From JBJFCE01 sp051888775 (GTDB lineage Bacteria; Bacillota; Clostridia; Lachnospirales; Lachnospiraceae): a DNA stretch of 28,337 nt. The stretch spans positions 1-28,337 of the forward strand of contig JBJFCE010000100.1 in the NCBI GenBank assembly GCA_051888775.1, given 5' to 3'. A model generated the notes under the pieces. The model was given only the letters and a program-made list of their open reading frames with translations. It did no database searches and was not told the DNA's origin. Positions 15,960 through 24,125 of this stretch are shown in pieces; position 1 is the stretch's first letter; each line of letters begins with the position of its first letter. Both the position numbers and the translations under genes were made by a program.

Positions 15960-16670
15960 ATGAAAGAGATTTTATATATTATCGTGCTGTCACTTAGTTC
16001 TTTAGTAGCACTGTTTCTGCTGTCCAAGATCATGGGCTACCGCCAGATCAGCCAGATGTGCATGTTTGACTATATCAACGGTATCACCATTGGCTCTATT
16101 GCCGCAGAAATGGCAACCTCTTTGGAAGACAATCCACTCCAGCCGCTCACGGCAATGATCGTATATGCACTTGCTGTAGCTCTCCTGTCTTATCTGTCCA
16201 ATAAATCAATTAAAATCCGACGTTTTATCGTGGGTAAGCCCGTGATCCTGTTAAATAACGGCGAAATCTATGAACGAAATCTGAAAAAAGCCAAAATCGA
16301 TATTAATGAATTTCTGACGCAGTGCCGTGTCAGCGGATATTTTGATATCTCCAAGCTTCAGACTGCCGTTCTGGAACCGGACGGACGTATCAGCTTCCTG
16401 CCGTTATCCACAGACCGACCGCTGACACCGGGAGATATGAACATGGAACCCACGCAGGATACGATGGTTGCCAACATTATCATCGACGGTCACATCATGG
16501 AAAAAAATCTTCACCATACCGGGAAAAACGATATCTGGCTGCACCAGCAATTAAAAGCACAGGGCGCCGATTCCGTTGCCGATGTGCTTTTAGCGACTGT
16601 TGATATGCAAAATCAATTGACTGTCTATCTGAAAAATGATGATGTCCGCGGAAAAGATCTGCTGATATAA
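15960..16670 (+). CDS. YetF/DUF421 family membrane protein
   Basis: This 236-residue protein has three N-terminal membrane helices (about 4-22, 33-55 and 60-80). A soluble C-terminal region typical of YetF/YcaP proteins follows: KIRRFIVGKPVILLNNGEI, DINEFLTQCRVSGYFDISKL and AVLEPDGRISFLP. The ATG at 15960 is chosen because it follows a good AAAGGA site and opens directly into the family's N terminus. A longer in-frame extension from 15753 overlaps the upstream gene and looks non-coding. YetF proteins affect membrane or spore envelope traits, but the molecular activity is not established. The gene ends immediately before a bidirectional terminator. Confidence 0.85.
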   Translation: MKEILYIIVLSLSSLVALFLLSKIMGYRQISQMCMFDYINGITIGSIAAEMATSLEDNPLQPLTAMIVYALAVALLSYLSNKSIKIRRFIVGKPVILLNNGEIYERNLKKAKIDINEFLTQCRVSGYFDISKLQTAVLEPDGRISFLPLSTDRPLTPGDMNMEPTQDTMVANIIIDGHIMEKNLHHTGKNDIWLHQQLKAQGADSVADVLLATVDMQNQLTVYLKNDDVRGKDLLI

Positions 16671-16729
16671 AAAAGCAGGGTTCCTTTTTACGAAGTCTTT
16701 TTCTCCGCTCAAAAGAACCCTGCCTGATT
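16671..16729. terminator. Bidirectional intrinsic terminator
   Basis: Arms GCAGGGTTC (16675-16683) and GAACCCTGC (16715-16723) pair perfectly, with further A/T pairing inside. The minus-strand side is followed by six T, the plus-strand side by a weaker T-rich tail. It separates the convergent YetF-like and rubrerythrin genes. Confidence 0.82.
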
Positions 16730-16732
16730 TTC

Positions 16733-17269
16733 TTAGTAATTCTCAGCTTTGATCTGGAAATAAGACTGAGGATGTGCACATACCGGGCAAACCTCAGGTG
16801 CTTTCTTTCCGATGCAGATATGTCCGCAGTTGCGGCACTGCCAGATCACATCTCCCTCTTTGGAAAATACTACTTCATCTTCAATATTGGCTAACAGCTT
16901 GCGATATCTTTCCTCGTGCTCTTTCTCGATCGCTGCAACGCCCTCAAACTGAGCTGCAATTGCATCAAAGCCTTCCTCGCGGGCTTCCTTTGCAAACTGT
17001 GCATACATGTCGGTCCACTCGTAATTTTCACCCTCCGCAGCAGCTCTTAAATTCTCCGGTGTACTTCCGATGCCGCCAAGCAGCTTAAACCACATCTTGG
17101 CATGCTCTTTTTCATTCAGTGCGGTCTCCTCAAAGATCGCTGCAATCTGCTCATAACCGTCCTTCTTCGCCTTGGATGCAAAGTATGTATATTTGTTTCT
17201 TGCCTGAGACTCGCCTGCAAAAGCGGTCCATAAATTTGCTTCTGTCTTAGATCCTTTTAACTGTGCCAT
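16733..17269 (-). CDS. rbr: Rubrerythrin
   Basis: This 178-residue protein has an N-terminal ferritin-like four-helix diiron domain (1-140). Its ligand motifs are visible as GESQARNKY, EETALNEKEHAKMW and EGVAAIEKEHEERY. A C-terminal rubredoxin domain has paired cysteines in CRNCGH and CPVCAH. Rubrerythrins reduce hydrogen peroxide in the cytoplasm of anaerobes, taking electrons through the rubredoxin centre. Length and domain order are standard. It has its own promoter overlapping the end of the hydrolase gene, with a possible PerR-like site in the leader, which would suit peroxide induction. Confidence 0.95.
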   Translation of the reverse strand: MAQLKGSKTEANLWTAFAGESQARNKYTYFASKAKKDGYEQIAAIFEETALNEKEHAKMWFKLLGGIGSTPENLRAAAEGENYEWTDMYAQFAKEAREEGFDAIAAQFEGVAAIEKEHEERYRKLLANIEDEVVFSKEGDVIWQCRNCGHICIGKKAPEVCPVCAHPQSYFQIKAENY

Positions 17270-17315
17270 AACTGAGTACCTCTCCTTTTTGCAATTTGTT
17301 TTCTCTGTAGTTTTT

Positions 17316-17376
17316 TATGAATGATTATCAGGAATTATTCTTGTTTTAATATAGCCCATTTTTTATGGGATTGCAA
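17316..17376 (-). promoter_or_regulatory. Rubrerythrin promoter with a possible PerR-like box
   Basis: On the minus strand, TTGCAA (17376-17371), 17 bases, then TATATT (17353-17348). The promoter lies inside the last codons of the upstream hydrolase gene. About 18 bases downstream, 17330-17316 reads TGATAATCATTCATA. This resembles the 7-1-7 PerR operator (TTATAATNATTATAA) in about 10 of 14 positions. The promoter is well supported; the operator is tentative. Confidence 0.55.
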
Positions 17377-18302
17377 GTAAAATCCTGCCAATATACATTA
17401 TTCGCCAGTTCCGCATCCGGTCCGAAAAATGCTCTGCCTGCCTCTTCATCGCCGTACAAATAGTACCGGAGCCATGCCGTAACATAACCGTCACTTCTCC
17501 ACAACATATCGCCATGCTCCGTATCTTTTCTTCTGGCCGCCACCTTTGGAACCGTATCCGGGATCGCTTCAAAATTTTCCTCCAGTTTTTCTAACGGTAT
17601 CACGGTCTGGGCGTCAAAATCACCGGTACCCGCCAACATCAGCGTTGGGATCGTCACCCTGCTCAGGTCATATCCGTATGGATGATCCGTCTCCAGATCA
17701 TATCCCCATCCCAGTGCAACCGCCAGATCCTGATTGGTCGGGCTCAAAGAGAACATCACCTGATACAGACTTCCGTTTTCCTGCTCCAAAACAGCATTAA
17801 AAGCACCTTCTCCACCCTGTGAATGACCGCCGATTCCGATTCTGTCTGCATCTATGATTTTGGACAGTTCTTCATTTTCCAATGCAAATGTAAGGCTCAG
17901 GGATGCGGCTTCTCCGTCCCATGATGTTTCATAGTCGTTTCCGATCACCACAAAGCCCCAGCTTGCCAGATGCTCAAATAACTCTTCGTACTTCTGATAA
18001 GGAACTCCTGTTCCGTTCACCATGACCACTAACGGATATTGTCCTTCTGCAACGGGATACCATACTTTAAAATGCCTTTGCCTGTTTCCTTCTTTACCGG
18101 CATCATATTCTGCCGAAGTAATCTCATATGCTCCTGCTCCCGCGTAGGTTTCCTCGATACTTCCACCCGTTTCCTGTTGTTTTACATAGTTGCTCGGAAT
18201 TGACGGCTTTTTGGAAAGATACAGCAATAACAAGATCAGTAAAACGATTATCACGATTAAAAATATGACCACATATTTGATTCCTTTCAGCACCTTTTTC
18301 AT
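17346..18302 (-). CDS. Membrane-anchored alpha/beta hydrolase
   Basis: The 318-residue protein starts with a Lys-rich stretch and one hydrophobic helix (about 9-30), so it is probably anchored with the enzyme domain outside. The fold is alpha/beta hydrolase: the oxyanion strand LVVMVNGTG, a nucleophile elbow GHSQGG with Ser near residue 158, an acid candidate in AGTGDFD, and the histidine in TEHGDM. It resembles the chlorophyllase/dienelactone-hydrolase group, but the substrate cannot be inferred. It is divergent from a TetR regulator, separated by about 160 bases, which suggests that this regulator controls it. Its last codons contain the rubrerythrin promoter. Confidence 0.88.
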   Translation of the reverse strand: MKKVLKGIKYVVIFLIVIIVLLILLLLYLSKKPSIPSNYVKQQETGGSIEETYAGAGAYEITSAEYDAGKEGNRQRHFKVWYPVAEGQYPLVVMVNGTGVPYQKYEELFEHLASWGFVVIGNDYETSWDGEAASLSLTFALENEELSKIIDADRIGIGGHSQGGEGAFNAVLEQENGSLYQVMFSLSPTNQDLAVALGWGYDLETDHPYGYDLSRVTIPTLMLAGTGDFDAQTVIPLEKLEENFEAIPDTVPKVAARRKDTEHGDMLWRSDGYVTAWLRYYLYGDEEAGRAFFGPDAELANNVYWQDFTCNPIKNGLY

Positions 18303-18342
18303 CTTTTCCTCCGTCTCTGAAATTATTGTGCAACCGATATAC

Positions 18343-18376
18343 TTGACATTTGATATCGATTGTGAAACAATTGTTC
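18343..18376 (+). promoter_or_regulatory. Possible promoter/operator region between hydrolase and TetR genes
   Basis: TTGACA (18343-18348) and AACAAT (18366-18371), 17 bases apart, form a plausible plus-strand promoter. The palindromes ATTGTGAAACAAT (18359-18371) and AACAATTGTT (18367-18376) overlap its -10, as expected for an autoregulated TetR operator. The precise operator is uncertain. Confidence 0.4.
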
Positions 18377-18463
18377 CACCAGATTGTAAAACATCCGGAC
18401 AGACAGTTCAACAAAAATTGTGGCTCTGTGCAAAAAAGGAACAAATACAGGAGAATTGTTTCA

Positions 18464-19000
18464 ATGGAACGATATGAAGACGAGAAATCAAAAATCATAA
18501 GAGAATCGATCGGAGAAGCGATTTTATCGATTCTGAGCACACAGGACTTCGGCGAGATCAGCGTATGTGATATTTGTACCAGAGCCGGTGTCGGAAGAAC
18601 CACCTATTATCGATACTACGGAAATAAAAGCGGAAAGGAAGATGCTGTTTATTACTGGCTGATCAACCGCTGGGAAGCATATACCGGCTACCGGACATTA
18701 TCCTTAGCCCAAACCGATCAGGCCTTTTTTTCCTTTATTTTTTCAATAAAAACAGAGCTTCTTTTACTAAAAAAGAATCATCTGCTGCACATTCTGGACT
18801 CTTTTATCCTCTCCGTCTATGGTCCGCAGGATGATTCTTTTGAAAATATCGGTTTCTATTATGTCAAATATTCGGGCGCCGGTCTCTGGATGGGACTCCT
18901 CCGTGCAATCATATACAGAGATTTTTCCGATTCGGAGGCAGAGGTAAAAGAGCGCTTTCAGGAAGCACTGACTGCACTTATCACCACACAATCACAATAG
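18464..19000 (+). CDS. TetR/AcrR family transcriptional regulator
   Basis: This 178-residue regulator has an N-terminal helix-turn-helix (about 28-55) in ISVCDICTRAGVGRTTYYRY, the characteristic TetR signature, then a helical ligand-binding and dimerisation domain. The ATG at 18464 is preferred because AGGAGA lies 7-12 bases upstream and the upstream extension from 18350 is not protein-like. It is divergent from the membrane-anchored hydrolase and probably represses it and itself. The inducer is unknown. Its 3' end overlaps the convergent acetyltransferase fusion gene by 9 bases. Confidence 0.88.
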   Translation: MERYEDEKSKIIRESIGEAILSILSTQDFGEISVCDICTRAGVGRTTYYRYYGNKSGKEDAVYYWLINRWEAYTGYRTLSLAQTDQAFFSFIFSIKTELLLLKKNHLLHILDSFILSVYGPQDDSFENIGFYYVKYSGAGLWMGLLRAIIYRDFSDSEAEVKERFQEALTALITTQSQ

Positions 19001-20323
19001 AAACAGTGCCTGTTCATAGTCTTTCACATAGTATTTGATATTCGTTCTGCCCCTTTTGATAACGGTATGTCCCTCGGCTTCCAGCTTCTCCTTCTGTGCT
19101 TCGACTCCACCGGGATATTTTGCATTCAGTTCACCGTTTGCCTTTAATGTTCTCCAATAGGGTGTCAGGTCCTGTGTGCGCTGCTTACTTGCCCATGCTG
19201 CAATGGAAACAAAGATTCCGGCAGTAATAGGTTCCGTAAAATCTGCATCGTTTAACTTTGCAAAATATGCCCGAATCTCACCAACCGTAGTGACTTTTCC
19301 AAAAGGAACGCGTTTCATAATGTTATCATAGTCAATCGGCGGTGCAAAATACATCCTGTCCCCGCCGTATTTTTCGATACTTTTTTCATCCGTGATGATC
19401 TGTATCTTTGGCATATCCTTGCTGTCATGCAGCATTGCATTAAAATCCTTCTTCTCTTCATTTGCCATATCTTTGTAATAACTTCTTGTGATCCCTTCGT
19501 TTATAAAACCATTTTTTTCGTAAAAATGCTGTGCTGCTTTATTTGTGAATGCAGTATCGGTATCAAATCTTGTTATGCCTTTGGAAAACAGATATGTCTT
19601 TAATGCATCCATACATTTTGAACCAATTCCTTTGCCACGCTTTTGGTCATTTATGAAGATCCACCTGAGATATGCCGTATTGTCCTGCTCAAGAAAGTGC
19701 AACTCGCAACCGCCTACTATTGATTTATCAAGAATAAAATCACAATATTGCTGATTTCCCGGAGTTTTTCCATGCCAATTAAGTTCAACCGACGAGCTCC
19801 TTTCACTGTTTAATGTTGATGAATAAAATACATTCTCATGTTCTATGGTAAATCCGTTTTGTAATAATAGATTATGAATATTTGCAAATTTCTCGGATAA
19901 TTTTCCATGTCTTGCATAACACGACATTCCAAAGTAATGAAAAAATGCGTATATTCTATCTGCCGAGATGCCTGAAAGTGCATATACAGCTTCGTTCATC
20001 AAGCTGTTTCCGATGTCCTTCTGTTCTTCGGGAAAATAGAAATTGCGTATAATCGGATAGGAAACAGCGTTGGATATTTCTCCATTACTGTCAAAACCGA
20101 ATGCAGTCTTTCCATACTGAATGAATCCTGCCAGTTTACCATCAGAATATGCTCCCATGGTTTCCAACTCAGAAAATAAAACCCTCCCATTGCCGTCGAT
20201 ATCATAAAGGTAGGATTTTTCCCATATTTTATAATCCGCTTTGTAATGATACGGAAATGTCATTTTTGCCATGTAATCATATATTTCTCTTGTATCCTGA
20301 ACTTTTTTGATCTCGATTTTCAT
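18992..20323 (-). CDS. Fusion protein: two GNAT acetyltransferase-like domains plus alkyltransferase-like (ATL) domain
   Basis: The 443 residues form three modules. Residues 1-170 look like a degenerate GNAT fold. Residues about 180-285 form a GNAT domain with the acetyl-CoA loop QKRGKGIGSK (227-236) and the motif-B-like AAQHFYEKNGF. Residues about 304-443 resemble the DNA-binding domain of O6-methylguanine methyltransferase: VPFGKVTTVGEIRAYFAK, ITAGIFVSIAAWAS, then GGVEAQKEKLEAEGHTV. The catalytic PCHR motif reads PYWR (388-391), so the acceptor Cys is absent, as in ATL proteins, which bind damaged DNA without repairing it. It follows another GNAT gene by 28 bases and is probably cotranscribed. 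ATL proteins are normally separate, short proteins, so the fusion is unusual. Confidence 0.82.
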   Translation of the reverse strand: MKIEIKKVQDTREIYDYMAKMTFPYHYKADYKIWEKSYLYDIDGNGRVLFSELETMGAYSDGKLAGFIQYGKTAFGFDSNGEISNAVSYPIIRNFYFPEEQKDIGNSLMNEAVYALSGISADRIYAFFHYFGMSCYARHGKLSEKFANIHNLLLQNGFTIEHENVFYSSTLNSERSSSVELNWHGKTPGNQQYCDFILDKSIVGGCELHFLEQDNTAYLRWIFINDQKRGKGIGSKCMDALKTYLFSKGITRFDTDTAFTNKAAQHFYEKNGFINEGITRSYYKDMANEEKKDFNAMLHDSKDMPKIQIITDEKSIEKYGGDRMYFAPPIDYDNIMKRVPFGKVTTVGEIRAYFAKLNDADFTEPITAGIFVSIAAWASKQRTQDLTPYWRTLKANGELNAKYPGGVEAQKEKLEAEGHTVIKRGRTNIKYYVKDYEQALFLL

Positions 20324-20351
20324 TTTCTTCTCCTCTGTTATAAATTCCGAT

Positions 20352-20870
20352 CTATTTCTTACTCCATTCTTCTCGGGTCATTGCAAATACCTTCGTTATT
20401 TCATTCACATCATCTTCATACTCATCCACCTGATGACATCCCCATGAAATAGCAGTTTTGTAAGATGGGACATTAGTATACTTCATATACGAGTAAATTT
20501 CATTGAAAGGTGTATTCTCGAATGTCCAATCCCTGACGGCAGATGCAGCTTCTTTTGCATATCCTTTACATTGCATATCCTTCCTGATATGGTAGCCAAT
20601 CTCAGGCTTTACCTTGTCATGAATCATCTGCATGGTAAGACCGCAATCACCAATCATCTCTCCTGTATCTTTCAGGCAGACAGCCCACAAGCCAAAACCA
20701 AATGTTTGGTATCTTTCTATATTTTTGGTTATCCACCCTTTAACTCTTGCTTCATCAAAAGTATATGGATAATGCTGCATGATATCTGAATCGGCAAGTA
20801 CCGCATACAGTGCATCGTAGTCTTCTTCTGTCATTTCCCGCAAAATCAACCGATTTGTTTCAATCGTCAT
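20352..20870 (-). CDS. GNAT family N-acetyltransferase (RimJ/RimL-like)
   Basis: The 172-residue protein starts ETNRLILREMTEEDYDALY, the usual opening of the Acetyltransf_3 (RimJ/RimL) group. The middle strand GEMIGDCGLTMQ and the acetyl-CoA-binding segment EIGYHIRKDMQCKGYAKEA follow. The normal Arg/Gln-X-X-Gly-X-Gly/Ala loop is present as QCKGYA. Members acetylate N-terminal or small-molecule amines, and the substrate here is unknown. A GTGGTGA ribosome binding site precedes the ATG. It is the first gene of a two-gene unit with the GNAT/ATL fusion. Confidence 0.88.
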   Translation of the reverse strand: MTIETNRLILREMTEEDYDALYAVLADSDIMQHYPYTFDEARVKGWITKNIERYQTFGFGLWAVCLKDTGEMIGDCGLTMQMIHDKVKPEIGYHIRKDMQCKGYAKEAASAVRDWTFENTPFNEIYSYMKYTNVPSYKTAISWGCHQVDEYEDDVNEITKVFAMTREEWSKK

Positions 20871-21062
20871 ATGTTCACCACCTCAAAATTTCTGATTTCG
20901 CACTCTGTTCCTCTCTCCGGCATACAGGATTTCTGCCTTTTGCCATTTTTTTATTTTACCATTTAAAAAAACAAAATGAAATGGCTGTTTCGGCTATTCA
21001 TGCGATAAACCACTACCGATTGCCATTTACCGGAAACATCCTTCTGAAAAGGGGCAAAATAA

Positions 21063-21119
21063 AACAGTTCAGCTCCGGACATCTTCCGGGTAAGACCGGA
21101 TATCCAAGGCTGAACTGTT
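21063..21119 (-). terminator. Intrinsic terminator of the fatty-acid gene cluster
   Basis: Outer arms AACAGTTCAGC (21063-21073) and GCTGAACTGTT (21109-21119) pair perfectly, with additional CCGG pairing inside. On the minus strand the stem is followed by TTTATTTTG. It lies 36 bases after the fabH stop codon. Confidence 0.8.
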
Positions 21120-21154
21120 ATGATAAAAACAAATTTTTGAATTTAAGGACACGA

Positions 21155-22117
21155 TTACCACACAAGCACCGTAGAGCCCCATGTCAGTCCGCCGCCAAAG
21201 CCGGACAAAACAATCTTGTCACCTTTTTGCAGCATGCCTTTTTTATGTACCTCATCCAACAGGATCGGTACGCTGGCTGCCGACACATTTCCGCAGTGAT
21301 CAAGACTGATCGGGAACTTCTCCTCGGATACCTTCAGACGCTTTGCAACGGACTGAAGAATCCGAATATTGGCCTGATGCAGAATAAAATAACGAATATC
21401 GTCTGTCGTAAGTCCCGCATTGTCCAAAGCACGGTGGATACTTTCCGGTACGGCAGTTACGGCAAATTTATAGACTTCCTGACCGTCCATGCGGACATAA
21501 TCCGGTTCCTTGCTGTTTGTAACAAGCGGATTGTTGTTCAGGCGGTTTCTTCCTGCCAACACCATACCCCTGCTGCCGTCACTGCCATGATCAAAGGCCA
21601 GAAGACCCGTTTCATCGGCCCTCACGACTGCTGCACCCGCACCGTCTCCGAACAGAACACAGGTACTTCTGTCTGTCCAGTCCATGATCTTACTGAGGGT
21701 TTCCGCACCGATGATCAGCGCAGTCCTGCACATTCCTGCCTGAATATAGGCATGCACGGTATGCAGTGCAAAGATGAACCCGGAACAGGCTCCGTTGATG
21801 TCAAAAGCTGTCGCATGAACCGCTCCGATCTGTGCCTGTACCATACAAGCTGCCGCCGGAGTAATATGATCGCCCGATACCGTCGCAACAATCACAAGAT
21901 CCAGCTCCTCCGGTGCGACTCCCGCATCCTGCAAAGCCCTTCTTGCAGCTTCTGCCGACATGCTGACCGTTGTTTCTTCTTTGACCAGATGTCTCTCTCT
22001 GATTCCGGTTCTGGTACGGATCCACTCATCCGAAGTGTCCATGATCTTGGACAAATCATCATTTGTTACGATTGTCTCCGGCAAATAGTTGCCCGTTCCT
22101 ATGATTCTGGTTGTCAT
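21155..22117 (-). CDS. fabH: Beta-ketoacyl-ACP synthase III (FabH)
   Basis: The 320-residue protein is the initiating condensing enzyme, joining an acyl-CoA primer to malonyl-ACP. The catalytic triad is visible as Cys111 in NGACSGF, His247 in LHQAN and Asn277 in CGNVSA. The length and the N-terminal TGNYLPETIVTND are typical of the family, and the C-terminal FGGGLTWG is intact. It is the last gene of the fatty-acid cluster, 27 bases after fabZ, and is followed by a strong terminator. In many Lachnospiraceae and other Firmicutes fabH lies near the front of the cluster, so the 3' position is a small peculiarity. Confidence 0.96.
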   Translation of the reverse strand: MTTRIIGTGNYLPETIVTNDDLSKIMDTSDEWIRTRTGIRERHLVKEETTVSMSAEAARRALQDAGVAPEELDLVIVATVSGDHITPAAACMVQAQIGAVHATAFDINGACSGFIFALHTVHAYIQAGMCRTALIIGAETLSKIMDWTDRSTCVLFGDGAGAAVVRADETGLLAFDHGSDGSRGMVLAGRNRLNNNPLVTNSKEPDYVRMDGQEVYKFAVTAVPESIHRALDNAGLTTDDIRYFILHQANIRILQSVAKRLKVSEEKFPISLDHCGNVSAASVPILLDEVHKKGMLQKGDKIVLSGFGGGLTWGSTVLVW

Positions 22118-22144
22118 GTTGTAATGTTACTCCTCTCCCGATGA

Positions 22145-22573
22145 CTAGCCGATTGCAAATGTCAGCTCTGCGCTGGCTACCAGCTTGTCACCCACATATG
22201 CCTTAGCTTCACCGACGCCCATGGGACCCTTGACCTTTGTCATCACTGTCTCAAGGCGCAGGACATCGCCCGGCACTACTTTTCCTTTGAATTTTGCATG
22301 ATTGATCGCCGCAAAGAACGCCAGCTTTCCTTTGTTCTCCGGTACACTTAAAATAGCGACCGCTCCTGCCTGCGCCAGTGCTTCGATGATCAGCACTCCC
22401 GGCATCACCGGCTCCTGCGGAAAATGTCCCGCAAAAAACGGCTCATTATAGCTTACACACTTGGTTGCTACCGCACGCACGCCCGGCTCCAGCTCCTCGA
22501 TCGTATCGATCAGCAAAAACGGCTGTCTGTGCGGAATAATCTCCATGATTTCTTTCGTTGATAATAAAGACAT
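22145..22573 (-). CDS. fabZ: 3-hydroxyacyl-ACP dehydratase (FabZ)
   Basis: The 142-residue hot-dog-fold enzyme removes water from 3-hydroxyacyl-ACP in each elongation round. The catalytic His50 is in FFAGHFPQEPVMPGV and Glu64 in LIIEALAQAG. The start at 22573 is chosen because AAAGGGG lies 8 bases upstream, whereas the earlier in-frame ATG (22597) has no site. Between it and fabF lies the palindromic repeat at 22638-22780, in the place where accB often sits in related clusters. Expression of fabZ and fabH therefore depends on reading through, or starting after, that element. Confidence 0.95.
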   Translation of the reverse strand: MSLLSTKEIMEIIPHRQPFLLIDTIEELEPGVRAVATKCVSYNEPFFAGHFPQEPVMPGVLIIEALAQAGAVAILSVPENKGKLAFFAAINHAKFKGKVVPGDVLRLETVMTKVKGPMGVGEAKAYVGDKLVASAELTFAIG

Positions 22574-22637
22574 AAACAAACCCCTTTCTATTAGCACATT
22601 CTATCCTCGGTACTTTGCAAAAAATACTATGTCGCAA

Positions 22638-22780
22638 CGGTTGTGCAAACAGAACAGACGCGTCTGAGGCCCTCTGAAAACGTCGGTACTTAGGTGCCGT
22701 ATTTTGGCACCTTATGTACCGCTACGTTTGAAGCGGAGCGAGAGCGTGCCGAAAACGCGTCTGTTCTGTTTGCACAACCG
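22638..22780. repeat. Palindromic intergenic repeat, copy 2
   Basis: Perfect 26-base arms (22638-22663 and 22755-22780, beginning CGGTTGTGCAAACAG) enclose the conserved core 22685-22720: GGTACTTAGGTGCC, loop GTATTTT, GGCACCTTATGTACC. This is the reverse complement of the core in copy 1. The connector GCTACG...GCGAGAGCGTGCC matches the left connector of the other copies. The arm sequence is mostly unrelated to that of copy 1. It lies within the fab cluster between fabF and fabZ. Confidence 0.9.
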
Positions 22781-22827
22781 CCCCACACAAAGTATGCTTT
22801 ATAAATACCAATCAATATTATAGCATA

Positions 22828-24063
22828 TTAGCCATTGTATTGTGCAATCAGGATGCTTGCGTTGTGTCCGCCAAATCCGAGAGAGTTGGACAGGGCATAC
22901 GGAACATTCATGGAAACGGGCTCTATACAATAGTCGAGATCGCATTCTTCATCGGGTACCTGATAGCCTGCGGTTGCGTGAAGGTAGCCCTGCTCCATCT
23001 CTTTAACGCAGGCTACAAATTCCACGGCTCCGGCTGCACCGAGCAGATGTCCGATCATGGATTTGGTGGAATTGATCTTTACGTCCTTTGCATGCTCACC
23101 GAATGCCAGTTTGATTGCTCTTGTCTCAAACAGATCGTTATGGTGGGTAGAAGTTCCGTGTGCATTGATGTAGGTTACTTCTTCAGGTGCAACGCCCGCA
23201 TCTTCCATTGCGTACTGCATTGCTTTTGCCGCACCGGAGCCGTCCTCTGCCGGAGACGTGATGTGATAAGCGTCGGAGGTACAGCCGTAGCCGACTACCT
23301 CTGCGTATATTTTTGCGCCTCTGTTTAAGGCATGCTCCAGTTCCTCTAAAACAACGATACCTGCACCTTCTCCCATGACAAAGCCGTTTCGCTCTTTATC
23401 AAACGGAATGGAACAACGCTTGGGATCCTCGGAGATGGAAAGTGCGGTCAGCGCGGTAAATCCTGCAATACCAACCTGGGAAATGCTGCTTTCCGTTCCG
23501 CCCGCCAGCATCACATCGGCATCTCCGTACTGAATGGAACGGAATGCTTCTCCGATGGAATTGGTACCTGTCGCGCACGCAGTCACAACATTTAAGCTCT
23601 TGCCCTTTAAACCGAAATAAATGGATACATTTCCTGCTGCCATATTACTGATCATCATCGGTACCAGCAACGGATTTACTCTGGAAGGTCCTTTCTCAAG
23701 AATCTTACCATAGGCAGTCTCCATCTGCTGTAAGGAACCGATACCGTTTCCGATGGACACACCCACGCGGTAAGCATCTTCTGTTTCCATCGTAAGCTTT
23801 GCATCTTCCATCGCTTCCTTTGCTGCCGCAACCGCATACTGGCTGAACAGCTCCATACGCTTAGCAGCCTTAAAGTCCATATAATTCTTGGCATCAAAAT
23901 CCTTGACCTCGGCTGCCAGCTTGCATTTATAATCCGTCGTATCAAATCTTGTGATCGGTCCGAAACCGAGCTTCTGTTCTTTTAAGCCTTCAAAAAAAGC
24001 ATCCACACTGTTTCCGATCGGTGTAATGGCACCAAGTCCTGTTACAACTACTCTTCGCTTCAT
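22828..24063 (-). CDS. fabF: Beta-ketoacyl-ACP synthase II (FabF)
   Basis: The 411-residue condensing enzyme elongates acyl-ACP with malonyl-ACP. The active-site residues are Cys163 in VVTACATGTN, His302 in NAHGTST, Lys334 in STKSMIGH and His339 in GHLLGAAG. N-terminal RVVVTGLGAITPIG and C-terminal NSLGFGGHNA are typical. It follows fabG by 62 bases and is followed, after 47 bases, by the palindromic repeat. Function is certain; whether it has KAS I-like or KAS II chain-length preference cannot be read. Confidence 0.97.
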   Translation of the reverse strand: MKRRVVVTGLGAITPIGNSVDAFFEGLKEQKLGFGPITRFDTTDYKCKLAAEVKDFDAKNYMDFKAAKRMELFSQYAVAAAKEAMEDAKLTMETEDAYRVGVSIGNGIGSLQQMETAYGKILEKGPSRVNPLLVPMMISNMAAGNVSIYFGLKGKSLNVVTACATGTNSIGEAFRSIQYGDADVMLAGGTESSISQVGIAGFTALTALSISEDPKRCSIPFDKERNGFVMGEGAGIVVLEELEHALNRGAKIYAEVVGYGCTSDAYHITSPAEDGSGAAKAMQYAMEDAGVAPEEVTYINAHGTSTHHNDLFETRAIKLAFGEHAKDVKINSTKSMIGHLLGAAGAVEFVACVKEMEQGYLHATAGYQVPDEECDLDYCIEPVSMNVPYALSNSLGFGGHNASILIAQYNG

Positions 24064-24125
24064 ATTTTCCTCCTGTCTTGTACGAAACTGGCTTTTACAA
24101 AACCGCCTCCGTTGTCCCCTTTTCC

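Noticed and set aside
20810..22144. Long plus-strand open frame of 444 codons
   Set aside because: It is antisense to fabH, whose catalytic residues and family match are complete, and its translation resembles no protein family.
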